Source: Acidobacteriota bacterium (GTDB taxonomy: Bacteria; Acidobacteriota; Terriglobia; Terriglobales; Acidobacteriaceae). Taken from it: 49,235 bases of DNA. The stretch covers positions 1 through 49,235 of the forward strand of contig QIAJ01000130.1 of the NCBI GenBank assembly GCA_003225495.1. The letters run 5' to 3'. The notes beneath the pieces are model-generated. The model saw nothing but the letters and a program-made list of their open reading frames with translations. It had not been told where the DNA came from and ran no database searches. Shown piece by piece: positions 8,376 through 17,274 of the stretch; position 1 is the stretch's first letter; each line of letters opens with the position of its first letter. A program made the translations under genes and the position numbers.

Positions 8376-10370
8376 GTGATTCAGTTCAAACAGGAAGTGT
8401 GCGGCGATCTGGAAATAGCTCTCCGTCGGGAATGGTTGGAAACCAATGGACTCGGCGGCTTCGCGTCCTCGACAATTATTGGACTTAACACTCGCCGATA
8501 TCACGGTTTGCTCGTGGCGGCCATGAAACCTCCTGTTGGCCGGCTGGTCATGCTCTCCAAGTTGGAAGAAACTCTCTTCATTGACGGACAGTCGTTTGAT
8601 CTTGCCGCCAATCGTTATCCCGGCGCGATCCACCCGCAGGGCTTTCGTTATCTGAAACAATTTCGGCTCGACCCATTTCCCATATTCACGTATGAAGTTA
8701 AGGGAATTGAGATTGAGAAGACGGTGCTCATGGTCCACGGCGAGAACAGCACCGTGGTTCAGTATGAGCTAAAAAAGATTAACCATCCCGAATCCCCAAA
8801 CCATCTTGCTTTGGAGGTCCGACCGCTGATCGCCTTCCGCGACTATCACAGTACGACTCATGAGAACGGAGCGATCCGTACCGCCATCGACGAGAAACCG
8901 GGGCTGGCAAGCATTACTCCTTATGAGGGGCTACCTTCGCTGCACCTCGCTCACAATGCCGCCGAGCTAAATCAAACGGGCGATTGGTACCGTAATTTTG
9001 AATACGATGCCGAACGCGAACGTGGGCTGGATTTCTCAGAAGACCTCTTTAATCCGTTTGTTCTGCGATTCGACTTGCATTTCGGCCGGCAAGCGTCGGT
9101 AATCGCTTCCACCGAAAAACGTGAGGTTGCGAACGCCACCGAATACCGTCATGCCGCAATTACACGGCGCCGGAGTGCAGTTGCTTCGTCGCCAGTATCG
9201 GACAGTTTTGCCGAGAAACTGGCTGCTTCGGCCGAACAGTACATCGTCTCCCGCGGAGATGGGAAGACCGTCATCGCCGGCTACCACTGGTTCAGCGATT
9301 GGGGTCGCGACACGATGATCGCCTTGCCCGGGTTGACCCTACTCACCGGCAAACATGAGTTGGCGCGCAGCATTCTCCGCACATTTGCAAAAAGCGTGAA
9401 TCAGGGCATGCTGCCGAATCGGTTCCCCGACGGAAGCGAGGCTCCGGAATACAGCACGGTTGACGCCACGCTTTGGTTCTTTGAGGCCGCTCGCGCATTC
9501 CTGGAATACTCCGGCGACGTGGATTTTGTACGCGCCGAACTCTATCCCGTGTTCGCCGACATCATTGACTGGCACACGCGTGGCACACGCTATGCGATCA
9601 AAGTTGATTCGAACGGCTTGCTGACATCGGGCGAACTGGACGTGCAACTTACATGGATGGATGCCAAAGTCGGCGACTGGGTCGTCACGCCCCGTCGCGG
9701 TAAGCCGGTGGAGATTCAAGCGCTCTGGTACAACGCTCTCTGCGTCATGCAGGACCTGGCTGGCAGGTTTGGAGACGAGGCCGATCAGAAGCGCTATCGC
9801 GGGATCGCAATCGTCGCCAGTTGCAGTTTCAATCGCCTTTTCTGGAACGAGAAGGATGCTTGTCTGTACGACGTGGTGAACGAGGGCTCGCCCGATACTG
9901 CCATCCGGCCCAATCAGATCTTTGCTGTCAGCCTTGTCCATAGCATGCTGTCGCCAGACCGGGCGAAGAGCGTAGTCGCAAAAGTTGAGAAACACCTGCT
10001 GACGCCGTATGGTCTCCGCAGTCTCGCCCCGAGCGATCCGCAATATCGCGGGCGCTACATCGGCGGACCCGCCGAGCGCGATAGCGCATATCACCAGGGA
10101 GCAGTGTGGCCATGGCTGATCGGGCCCTTTATCACTGCATACGTTAAGGTCAATGGGGGCAGAGAACCAGCACGAGCACAGTCAGGTGAGTGGCTGAAAC
10201 CGCTGCACGATCACCTTTCTGATGGCGGGCTAGGGCATATCTCGGAGATCTTTGATGGCGATGCGCCCCATCGTCCTCGCGGATGCATCGCACAGGCCTG
10301 GAGCGTGGCGGAAGTGCTGCGCGCGTATGTGGAGGACGTGAAGGGGCTCAGGCCCAATGTAGTAAAGTAG
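8376..10370 (+). CDS. Glycogen debranching enzyme (amylo-alpha-1,6-glucosidase type, GDE_N + GDE_C)
   Basis: A 664-residue protein. Residues about 15-260 form the GDE_N domain with REWLETNGLGGFASSTIIG and NTRRYHGLLVA. The (alpha/alpha)6 GDE_C catalytic domain follows from about 275, with GYHWFSDWGRDTMIALPGL (about 303-321), LTWMDAKVGDWVVTPR (about 424-439) and AYHQGAVWPWLIGPF (about 570-584); acidic residues in these motifs are the likely catalytic ones. It removes alpha-1,6 branches of glycogen or limit dextrin, supplying linear chains to MalQ. The start is GTG 8376 with AAGGAA at 8365-8370 as ribosome binding site. Confidence 0.94.
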   Translation: MIQFKQEVCGDLEIALRREWLETNGLGGFASSTIIGLNTRRYHGLLVAAMKPPVGRLVMLSKLEETLFIDGQSFDLAANRYPGAIHPQGFRYLKQFRLDPFPIFTYEVKGIEIEKTVLMVHGENSTVVQYELKKINHPESPNHLALEVRPLIAFRDYHSTTHENGAIRTAIDEKPGLASITPYEGLPSLHLAHNAAELNQTGDWYRNFEYDAERERGLDFSEDLFNPFVLRFDLHFGRQASVIASTEKREVANATEYRHAAITRRRSAVASSPVSDSFAEKLAASAEQYIVSRGDGKTVIAGYHWFSDWGRDTMIALPGLTLLTGKHELARSILRTFAKSVNQGMLPNRFPDGSEAPEYSTVDATLWFFEAARAFLEYSGDVDFVRAELYPVFADIIDWHTRGTRYAIKVDSNGLLTSGELDVQLTWMDAKVGDWVVTPRRGKPVEIQALWYNALCVMQDLAGRFGDEADQKRYRGIAIVASCSFNRLFWNEKDACLYDVVNEGSPDTAIRPNQIFAVSLVHSMLSPDRAKSVVAKVEKHLLTPYGLRSLAPSDPQYRGRYIGGPAERDSAYHQGAVWPWLIGPFITAYVKVNGGREPARAQSGEWLKPLHDHLSDGGLGHISEIFDGDAPHRPRGCIAQAWSVAEVLRAYVEDVKGLRPNVVK

Positions 10371-10477
10371 CTCTTGCCGCGTCTAGCAAAGGCGCTAATG
10401 ACTGCCGAAATGGGTAGCCACGCTACCGGAAATCCTGATCACCTGCTTTAGGGCGTAGGCGAATGTCTTGGTCAGGA

Positions 10478-11146
10478 TCAAACATCTTTGCCGTAGACGG
10501 GGATGACAGCGCCGTTCACATCTATCCCGGCTTCGCCGGCGAGCCACACGACCAGGCTCGCGATATTGGCGGGCTTCACCCACTTGCTTACGTCGGCATT
10601 CGGAATCGCCCTGCGGTTCGCAGGTGTGTCGATCGTGCCGGGCAAAATGACGTTGGCTGTTATTCCGGCATCCTTGTTCTCGGCAGCCACCGTTCTGATG
10701 AGCGAAACCAGTGCAGCCTTGGAAGCGCTGTATGCGCCAACGCCCGGACCAGGATCCATCGCTGCCCGACTGCCGATAGCGACAATGCGGCCGTTTCCCG
10801 TCTTGCGCATCCCCGGTATCACGGCTCGAAGAAGATAAAACGACATCTTGCGAAACGTAGCGCCGTCCGTGTCAGCGATGGATTCCCCCCCAGTGAATGC
10901 GCCGACAGTATGGGCCAGGACATCGATGCGTCCAAATCTCGCGATAACCTGATCGAGCAGACCTTTGGCGCCTTCAGGAGTTGAAATGTCAGCCGCTATT
11001 GCTGCAAAAGCTGCGCTCTTGAAAACCGAGGATTGAATTTTTCGAGAGGTGCCGACGACCGTTGCCCCGGCATCGAGAAAGGCCTGCGTCACGAATAGTC
11101 CGAGGCCGCCGTTGGCTCCCGTAACGAGTACCGTCTTACCCTTCAT
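10478..11146 (-). CDS. SDR family NAD(P)-dependent oxidoreductase
   Basis: A 222-residue classical short-chain dehydrogenase/reductase. The cofactor site VTGANGGLGLFV is at residues about 8-19 and the catalytic Tyr/Lys pair is in GAYSASKAA, preceded by IVAIGSRAA carrying the serine. The family NNAG position is AHTVGAF here, a moderate deviation. The start ATG 11146 is preceded by AGGAG at 8 bases; the frame is open 9 codons further up without such a site. The substrate cannot be read from the sequence. It converges with the debranching gene and stands about 190 bases from the next gene on its strand. Confidence 0.9.
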   Translation of the reverse strand: MKGKTVLVTGANGGLGLFVTQAFLDAGATVVGTSRKIQSSVFKSAAFAAIAADISTPEGAKGLLDQVIARFGRIDVLAHTVGAFTGGESIADTDGATFRKMSFYLLRAVIPGMRKTGNGRIVAIGSRAAMDPGPGVGAYSASKAALVSLIRTVAAENKDAGITANVILPGTIDTPANRRAIPNADVSKWVKPANIASLVVWLAGEAGIDVNGAVIPVYGKDV

Positions 11147-11334
11147 TTCCAATTCTCCTATTCGCTTAGGCAATCAGATGTCGATTCTCCAGGAAAGTTA
11201 CGACGGGCCTCTACTGAATTTGCGCTATGTCAACCGTGCAAAACAATCGTGGTTCTAATCTGGAAAATGCTGCAGCTCATGTTCGAGATGCCAGGACTGT
11301 TGTTTTTCAGGGCGAATGCCGTCAGTAGCGGCGG

Positions 11335-12108
11335 TCACGAATGCAGCTTGGAAGTCGGTTTCGATGTGATGGTTCGAGCTACCACCCATGCGGCAGACGC
11401 AATCGCCCATGAAATGAAAAATGCCGTCCATGGCAGCCGCGTCTTCGGTGCGGCCGCAATTGCAGGTATCCATACGAGAAGAGTAAATAGGCTGATCATG
11501 CCTGCTTCCGCGTAGGCGGCCATCCGGGGCAATATCGAGAACAGCACACCGAGACCACTGGCCATCTGTCCGACGCCGGTAAGGTAGGCCCAGCCGCCGC
11601 GGTAGGGAAGCCACGCTGGTACCAATGCTGTAGTCTCTTTTACATAAACGATATGTGAGAGTCCGATCGGTAAAAGAGAAACAGCGAACAGGATCCGTGC
11701 CAGGCGAACGCCATTCTCGCCTGCGACGAATGACTCCTTTTGCATCCCCGCCAGTCTGGCAAACAAGACCCAGCCTCCGGTCAGCAGAACAGCAATTTCA
11801 CCAACGCCGAGCCAAACTGCTTCCATCTTCGGCGCTACCACGAGCGCAGGCACTTTCAACAGGAGCCAGACGATGAGATAAGGAAACAGGATGCGAGCCG
11901 CCCACGCTGCCGTTGGTGCGAAAAGCAATCCGATTCCTCCCAGCAGCATGATGACGCCGGAAGCATAGGCGAGAGCCGTCCGGCCTGGGATCCAGGGAGC
12001 GACAGGCTGCCACACCATCGCGAAATCGCCATAGATCAGCGCCAGAACGCCGAGGCCGATCATTCCAATGGCAAAAAGTGTCAATGCAGGTTGCTGGCTT
12101 CGGGTCAT
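11335..12108 (-). CDS. DoxX-like integral membrane protein
   Basis: A 257-residue membrane protein with about seven hydrophobic segments and an internal duplication: both halves contain a proline/glycine-rich loop (PWIPGRTALAYASGVIMLLGG in the first half; PAWLPYRGGWAYLTGVGQMASG in the second) followed by a helix, the pattern of DoxX/DoxD-like proteins. ATG 12108 is used; a TTG three codons upstream is possible. Function is not established for this subgroup; some members are tied to oxidative or thiol stress. It seems monocistronic. Confidence 0.82.
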   Translation of the reverse strand: MTRSQQPALTLFAIGMIGLGVLALIYGDFAMVWQPVAPWIPGRTALAYASGVIMLLGGIGLLFAPTAAWAARILFPYLIVWLLLKVPALVVAPKMEAVWLGVGEIAVLLTGGWVLFARLAGMQKESFVAGENGVRLARILFAVSLLPIGLSHIVYVKETTALVPAWLPYRGGWAYLTGVGQMASGLGVLFSILPRMAAYAEAGMISLFTLLVWIPAIAAAPKTRLPWTAFFISWAIASAAWVVARTITSKPTSKLHS

Positions 12109-12185
12109 TGGGTTCAAACCCTATTGAAAAGCCAGATGCATGTCAATCGATCAGCAGCGACCTCGCAGTTGGAATCTCCCGCACA

Positions 12186-13683
12186 TCAGGTTTTTGCCAG
12201 CATCTCTTTTGCCGGTTCGTAGCCTCTGGCGGCAGCCTTTTGCATCCACGTTCGCGCTGCCTCAAGATCTTTCGAAACACCGTAGCCGTGGTAATACATC
12301 ATGCCGAGATCCCACTGCGCCGCCGGGACACCCTCGGCAGCGGCTTTGCGAAACCAGGTAGCTGCTTGATTGAAGTCGCGGGTTACGCCTTTTCCGTCAA
12401 AGTAAAGACGACCGACCATCCACTCCGCCACCGCAGATCCCTGGTCGGTCGCCTTGCGATACCAATACATCGCTTCGCCGTAACTTTGGGTTGTGCCTTG
12501 CCCGTCGCGATACATGGTGCCGAGATTCACTTGTGCTTGGCGGTTTCCATTTTCCGCCGCTGTTTTCATCCAGTGCATCGCTTCGGCGTAGTCAAGCGGG
12601 ACGCCTTTCGATTGGAGATAAGCATTCCCGAGATAAACCTGCGCCGTTAACCACTCTGAACGTGCGCCGGTGGTTGCCATATCCACGCCATGCTGGTACC
12701 ACTTTTCTGCCTCGCGATTGTCCGCGGGGACGCCGATACCGCCTGCATACATGTCCCCGATTCGGAAATTGGCAGCGACTATGGCTCCAGCTTCGGAGCG
12801 AAGATCACTCCATTGGCCCGGCAGATCCTTATTTCGCATGGATGCGGTTTTCATGTACCAGCGCAACGCCTCGGTGGGATTCTGGTACACGCCGATACCA
12901 TGTTCGTTCATTCTGGCAACGTTGTACGTCCCCCAAGCCGAGCCCATCTCAGCGGCCTTGAGGTAGTGCATATAAGCTTCGCTTGAACTCGGGTCGCCGA
13001 CCAAACCGGTTTCCGAGAGCTGACCCAGATAGTCCTCAGCATAGGCATCGCCCTGCCGTGCGGCTGCCTGAAGGTAGTGCAACCCATTCGCGCGATCGGG
13101 CGCGGTATTCAAACCACTGGTCAGCATCACGCCCAGTTCACATTGGGCTCGAGCGTTGCCTTGACGCGCGGCTTTCTCTAACCACACTCGCGACGCAGCG
13201 GGATCGCGCGGCACCCCTCGACCGTCGAACAGAGCTTCGGCAAATTTCGTCTGCGCTTCTGCGTTGCCCATTTCGGCAGCTTTGCGATAGAGCTGGGCCG
13301 CTTTCGTCTCGCTTCGTGAGGCGCCAGCCCGGTACTTGTCAGCCTGCGAAAGTAGTTCCTTCGTGTCAATATGAGCTGGCGTGCGGACTGTATTCGTCGG
13401 GTGGTGGGGGTGCTCAACGGCAACGTGTGGAGTCAGTCCTACTGATCGCGCCTCGATCCGAATGCGGGAATGACGAATCTGGCGAATAAGGCTATCGTTC
13501 GCTCCCGAGTTTCGAAGTTTGTCCTCCAGACCGCGAGTCAACTCGAAATCAACTCCATATTGTTTTATCAACGCAGCCATACGTGCATTCGGCACGGCGG
13601 ACGTGAGACCGTGTTCGACATCGGCGACCGAGAGTGGTTTGGGAGAATAGCAATATGCCAAGGACTACCATTGGTGTACGCAT
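12186..13683 (-). CDS. Secreted Sel1-repeat protein, signal peptide out of frame (frameshift near 13640)
   Basis: The main frame (12186-13661) encodes eight or more Sel1-like repeats of the pattern AxxWxxKAAxxGxxxAQxxLGxMYxxGxGV, which act as protein-protein scaffolds. It has no signal peptide and would need a weak TTG start. Four bases after the stop of the upstream gene lies a much better start, ATG 13683, with GGAG 8 bases before it. It encodes MRTPMVVLGILLFSQ, a clear signal peptide, but in the neighbouring frame. Joining the frames near the CCCAAA run (13638-13643) would give KPLSVADVEHGL directly after the signal, the usual mature N-terminus of such proteins as I recall them. Removing one base gives a 498-residue protein. 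I read it as one gene with a sequencing error or recent lesion. Confidence 0.85.
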
Positions 13684-13687
13684 TCTC

Positions 13688-15724
13688 TTATCTCCGGCTC
13701 GCTATGATATCTCTTTCCGCTTGCATCGCCCGGCGGGCGCGTTCGAGACGAGTTCTGGCAGCATTGCTGTTTTTGTCGACCTGAGATGCGCGCTTGTAGT
13801 TAGCGATCGCTGCCGAGTAGTTACCCTTATCCAATTGCCGGTTCGCCGACTCGATATAACTTTGTGCAACCCGAGTTGTTGACCCTCGGGTCTCATGCGG
13901 AGCACTGGAGTTGCGGCGCGTCCATGTCGATGTCGGAACTCGTGACAACGCCGCGATACGGGGCGCGCTGGCCGACTTGGACGTCACTCGCGCTGTTGCT
14001 GCGCGAGACGAACGTTCCAGCGTTGGCGTTCGTCGTGCTGGCCTCGAGCTTGGTCGGGGAATCCTCGCCGCCTCTGTGACACGCAAACTCCGGCTCGGCC
14101 GCGGCAATGATCGGGGAGCCATTTCTTCATCTGTATCTCTAGCCGGCACGGATGTTCTTTCGACTCCATGCTCTAAGGGCATCGGTTGCGGCGTGACAGT
14201 AGACTCCATCTGTGTCACCGCGCGAGCCGGAACCAACTGACCTTCCATCGCTACGCCCTGCTGTATCTGCGCAGCCATCTCATCAAAGGACTGCGCCGTC
14301 GCTGCCGCCGGCTGTCGCATCATGAAAAATCGCTGCGGCCGCGTGCTGCTGATCATCGTAGGAGGGTTCGCCGCACGATTGGTCGCTGAAAGCGTTTCGC
14401 GCGTAGGGACAATCGGCAGATTGCCGGTGATGAGGCGCGCATCGCGAAAAGCACGGCCGCTAACGCCCTTTGCCCCAGAATGCTTTGTACCGAAGCGATC
14501 ACTGGAAAGCGCCGAGATGGCTTTTCGGAGACGTTCGTCCGAACCAGCGAGTTCTACATTCGAGAAAAGTTCATCGTTGCGCAACGGAGCGACGCCGTCT
14601 TTGCCGCGACCGATGTGCGGGCTGCCTGTGTCGGTAACCTGGGCTGTATCCAATTGCGAACCAGTTGGTCCATACCAGGGATAGAAGGAATCTCCGGGAC
14701 CGATCGGCAGCCAGCCGACGGATCCGAATCCGACGGAATTTCCCCGGCGCCCGCCTAGTCCGAAGAATGAGACATAGGCCGGCGCCCAGTCGGGCCGATC
14801 GTTGCCTTCGCTTTCCACCCGTCCCGGCCACCACACCCATGATTTTCCATAAAGAAACCAGCGTCCGTAGTGGTAAGGCGTCCAACCCCATGGTTCATGT
14901 GAAACCCATGTCCAGCGCCAGTAAGGTTCCCAGACCCAGCGGCCCGCGCGATAGGGCGACCAATTGCTGGCGACAGTTGGCGCCCACACCCGGCCATACT
15001 CCGGGACGGTCACCCATCGTCCTGATGTATCAAGGTCTTCGCTTCCAACGTAATACCGGTTCGTATAATTCCACGATTGAGCGTTACGGATTACGGCGTC
15101 ACGTGCATCGTTCCAGGAATCCCAACTGTCCATCGAAGGCGCGCCACCCAGTACGTTTCCCGCGTAATCCGTGGTACCGCGGACCGTCTCGGCTTCACCC
15201 ATCTCCACACGGGTGGTGCCCTGGGGAGTAGAGATCTCCGCCGAGCCGGACCGCACGATCACTTGAGTATCAAAACCACTTACCTCGATACGATAGACGC
15301 CCTCCTTCGACGTGGGACGTATGGCGGCATTCGGTGTGTCGATTTCAACTTCTCCCTGGGATTCCCTGAAGATGGAGTAGTATGCGTTTCCTTGTCCGAT
15401 CTGAACCTGAATCTGCGAGCGCCCGGTCTGGGTTGACTGCAGGGTCGTGATCTTCGCATGTGCATTCTCACTGAGGCGAAGGATGTTCGCGTGATCGAGT
15501 TGGAGTTCAGTACGGGAACTTTTTCCGGTGGAGATCCTGTCACCATTAACCAGGGGTTGATTCAAGGCTGCGGCCGACCAGTCGCCGGTATCCCCGCGCT
15601 GCGCTGATACCTCTCCCTGAAGCACGCTGACGCGCGCGGCACCGGGAAGAAAATTACCTTGCGCGCTGGAAAGAACGGACAGAAATCCGAACGAGAAGAC
15701 GGACACCAAAGCGTTGCGATTCAT
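13688..15724 (-). CDS. FecR domain / DUF6600 secreted protein with C-terminal TPR-like segment
   Basis: A 678-residue exported protein. A signal peptide (about 1-23, VSVFSFGFLSVLSSAQG) is followed by a FecR-type domain (about 35-180; GARVSVLQGEVSAQ-like start, NGDRISTGKSSRTELQL). Then comes a tryptophan-rich DUF6600-type segment (about 205-310; YGRVWAP, WRWTWVSHEPWGWTPYHYGR, WVWWPG). A basic, Ser/Arg/Pro-rich linker leads to a TPR-like end (SANRQLDKGNYSAAIANYKR). ATG 15724 is chosen because it begins the signal peptide and has AGGTGG before it. The Sel1 gene follows after 4 bases, so they are co-transcribed and possibly work together in the envelope. No role in iron uptake is implied: no sigma factor or TonB receptor is adjacent. 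Confidence 0.88.
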   Translation of the reverse strand: MNRNALVSVFSFGFLSVLSSAQGNFLPGAARVSVLQGEVSAQRGDTGDWSAAALNQPLVNGDRISTGKSSRTELQLDHANILRLSENAHAKITTLQSTQTGRSQIQVQIGQGNAYYSIFRESQGEVEIDTPNAAIRPTSKEGVYRIEVSGFDTQVIVRSGSAEISTPQGTTRVEMGEAETVRGTTDYAGNVLGGAPSMDSWDSWNDARDAVIRNAQSWNYTNRYYVGSEDLDTSGRWVTVPEYGRVWAPTVASNWSPYRAGRWVWEPYWRWTWVSHEPWGWTPYHYGRWFLYGKSWVWWPGRVESEGNDRPDWAPAYVSFFGLGGRRGNSVGFGSVGWLPIGPGDSFYPWYGPTGSQLDTAQVTDTGSPHIGRGKDGVAPLRNDELFSNVELAGSDERLRKAISALSSDRFGTKHSGAKGVSGRAFRDARLITGNLPIVPTRETLSATNRAANPPTMISSTRPQRFFMMRQPAAATAQSFDEMAAQIQQGVAMEGQLVPARAVTQMESTVTPQPMPLEHGVERTSVPARDTDEEMAPRSLPRPSRSLRVTEAARIPRPSSRPARRTPTLERSSRAATARVTSKSASAPRIAALSRVPTSTWTRRNSSAPHETRGSTTRVAQSYIESANRQLDKGNYSAAIANYKRASQVDKNSNAARTRLERARRAMQAERDIIASRR

Positions 15725-16083
15725 GCCCACCTGACCGGGAAAATCAGCTGCTACAGAGGGAGTCTTGAGGGAGTGGGACTGCAGTTGCCTTGCCACATGT
15801 GCGACTCCGCCGGCCCTGCAACTCCTTTACTTCCAAAAGTGGGTCCGGCCGCTAACGGGCGCGGGTGTGCAGACTGGCCGACTTCGGCCATCAGTGGTGG
15901 TTTTCAACCACTCGGGGAACTCCAGGAAAGATCGGGCACATAGCTCTGAAATGCCCACCAGGCACGCGTTGCCGCAGACAATCGTGGCGACTGCAGTAGG
16001 TGGCGACAATCAATTCGTCGCGCACGCTGCTATCGATTCTTTGGCGAAGTCGTCTACATGTTCGAGTGTCAAGACGCCAACCT
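15725..16083. other. Divergent intergenic region with two adjacent hairpins
   Basis: This 359-base gap separates the FecR operon from the secreted LamG-like gene, so it must hold both promoters. I see no gene in it. Two hairpins stand side by side: TGGCCGA (15877-15883) pairs with TCGGCCA (15886-15892), and GTGGTT (15899-15904) pairs with AACCAC (15908-15913). No confident -35/-10 pair could be picked. Confidence 0.4.
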
Positions 16084-17235
16084 ATGCTTCGACATCCCGC
16101 GATTTGTGTGTTTATTGTTGCTTTTCTGATTCCGTCTGCAGCGTATTCTCAGACCGGGCAGTCGATCTCTGTTCCTCCGGACTCTCCGCGATGGGATCTG
16201 CAAGAGGCCAAGGTGACCGAATATCAGGGCCGCAAGTGCCTGTTGCTGGATGGAGCCGCTGCGGTGCTGAAAGATTTTGAAATGCGCGACGGCGTAATCG
16301 ATGTGGACATCGCAACCCCAGCGAAACGCGGCTTCTTCGGGATTCAGTTTCGAGTCGCCAACGACGGGGCGAATGCCGAGTGGGTCTATTTGCGTCAGCA
16401 TAAGTCCCGTCTACCGGACGCGATGCAATACACGCCCGTCCTCAACACCGGCGCGAACTGGCAAATTTACAACGGGCCGGGCTTTACGGGCGCGGTGGAT
16501 ATCCCGAAAGATGAGTGGTTCCACCTGCGACTGGAAGTAGTGGGCGCACAGGCCAAACTCTATGTCAAAGACATGGACAAGCCTGCGCTCGCGATGAACG
16601 ATTTGAAGAGTGGAGTGCAAAAAGGTGAGGTGGCGCTGTATGTCTTGACGGGCGCAACCTATTTTTCTAATTTCGAAGCGACAATCACGCCCGATGCGCC
16701 CTGGGAGCGGCATCTGCCGCCGATGCCACCCGGAACTTTGACGAAGTGGAAGGTTTCTCCAGTTTACGACGCCCTGGCCCGGAATCTCGAACAGCCGCTT
16801 TCGAAATCGGAAAGCAGTGCCATGAAGTGGCAGGATGTGGAAGCGGAGGCACCGGGTTTTGTAGTCCTTTATCGTTATTACCAGGCCCCACATTTGAACG
16901 TCACATTCGCCACTGACTTTTCGAAGCGTCTGGATCCGCAGCCGGGAACGAAGGTTGTGTACGCGCAGACCGCGATCAAATCGGACCGCGACCAGATGAA
17001 GAAACTCTATCTCGGCTACAGCGACGAAGTCAGTGTATTCCTGAATGGACAGATACTCTTCCGCGGCCGAAGCGCCCAGAACTTTCGCGACCCGGGATTT
17101 CTAGGCATCGTAAACGCGGAGAATGACGCCGTGTACTTGCCACTGAAGAAGGGAAGTAATGACCTGACGCTGGCAGTCAGCGAACTCGGCGGAGGCTGGG
17201 GATTTATCGGACGGCTGGTAGACATGGAAAAGTGA
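16084..17235 (+). CDS. Secreted LamG/concanavalin-like beta-sandwich protein
   Basis: A 383-residue protein with a signal peptide (about 1-22, ICVFIVAFLIPSAAYSQ). Residues about 45-205 look like a concanavalin A/LamG-type sandwich of the kind found in DUF1080-like proteins: DGVIDVDIATPAKRGFFGIQFRV, NGPGFTGAVDIPKDEWFHLRLEV and AKLYVKDMDKPAL. A second beta-rich region (about 255-380) includes SDEVSVFLNGQILFRGR and a terminal GGGWGFIGRLVD, resembling a carbohydrate-binding module. No catalytic residues are recognised. It probably binds glycans at the cell surface or periplasm. ATG 16084 is the start that opens the signal peptide; the frame is open upstream to 16000. Confidence 0.75.
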   Translation: MLRHPAICVFIVAFLIPSAAYSQTGQSISVPPDSPRWDLQEAKVTEYQGRKCLLLDGAAAVLKDFEMRDGVIDVDIATPAKRGFFGIQFRVANDGANAEWVYLRQHKSRLPDAMQYTPVLNTGANWQIYNGPGFTGAVDIPKDEWFHLRLEVVGAQAKLYVKDMDKPALAMNDLKSGVQKGEVALYVLTGATYFSNFEATITPDAPWERHLPPMPPGTLTKWKVSPVYDALARNLEQPLSKSESSAMKWQDVEAEAPGFVVLYRYYQAPHLNVTFATDFSKRLDPQPGTKVVYAQTAIKSDRDQMKKLYLGYSDEVSVFLNGQILFRGRSAQNFRDPGFLGIVNAENDAVYLPLKKGSNDLTLAVSELGGGWGFIGRLVDMEK

Positions 17236-17274
17236 GCGGGTGACTCCGCCCGCCAGAAATCGGGCATGCGAATC

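Noticed and set aside
9339-10094. A 251-codon minus-strand frame opposite the debranching enzyme
   Set aside because: No domain, no RBS, fully inside a conserved enzyme gene.
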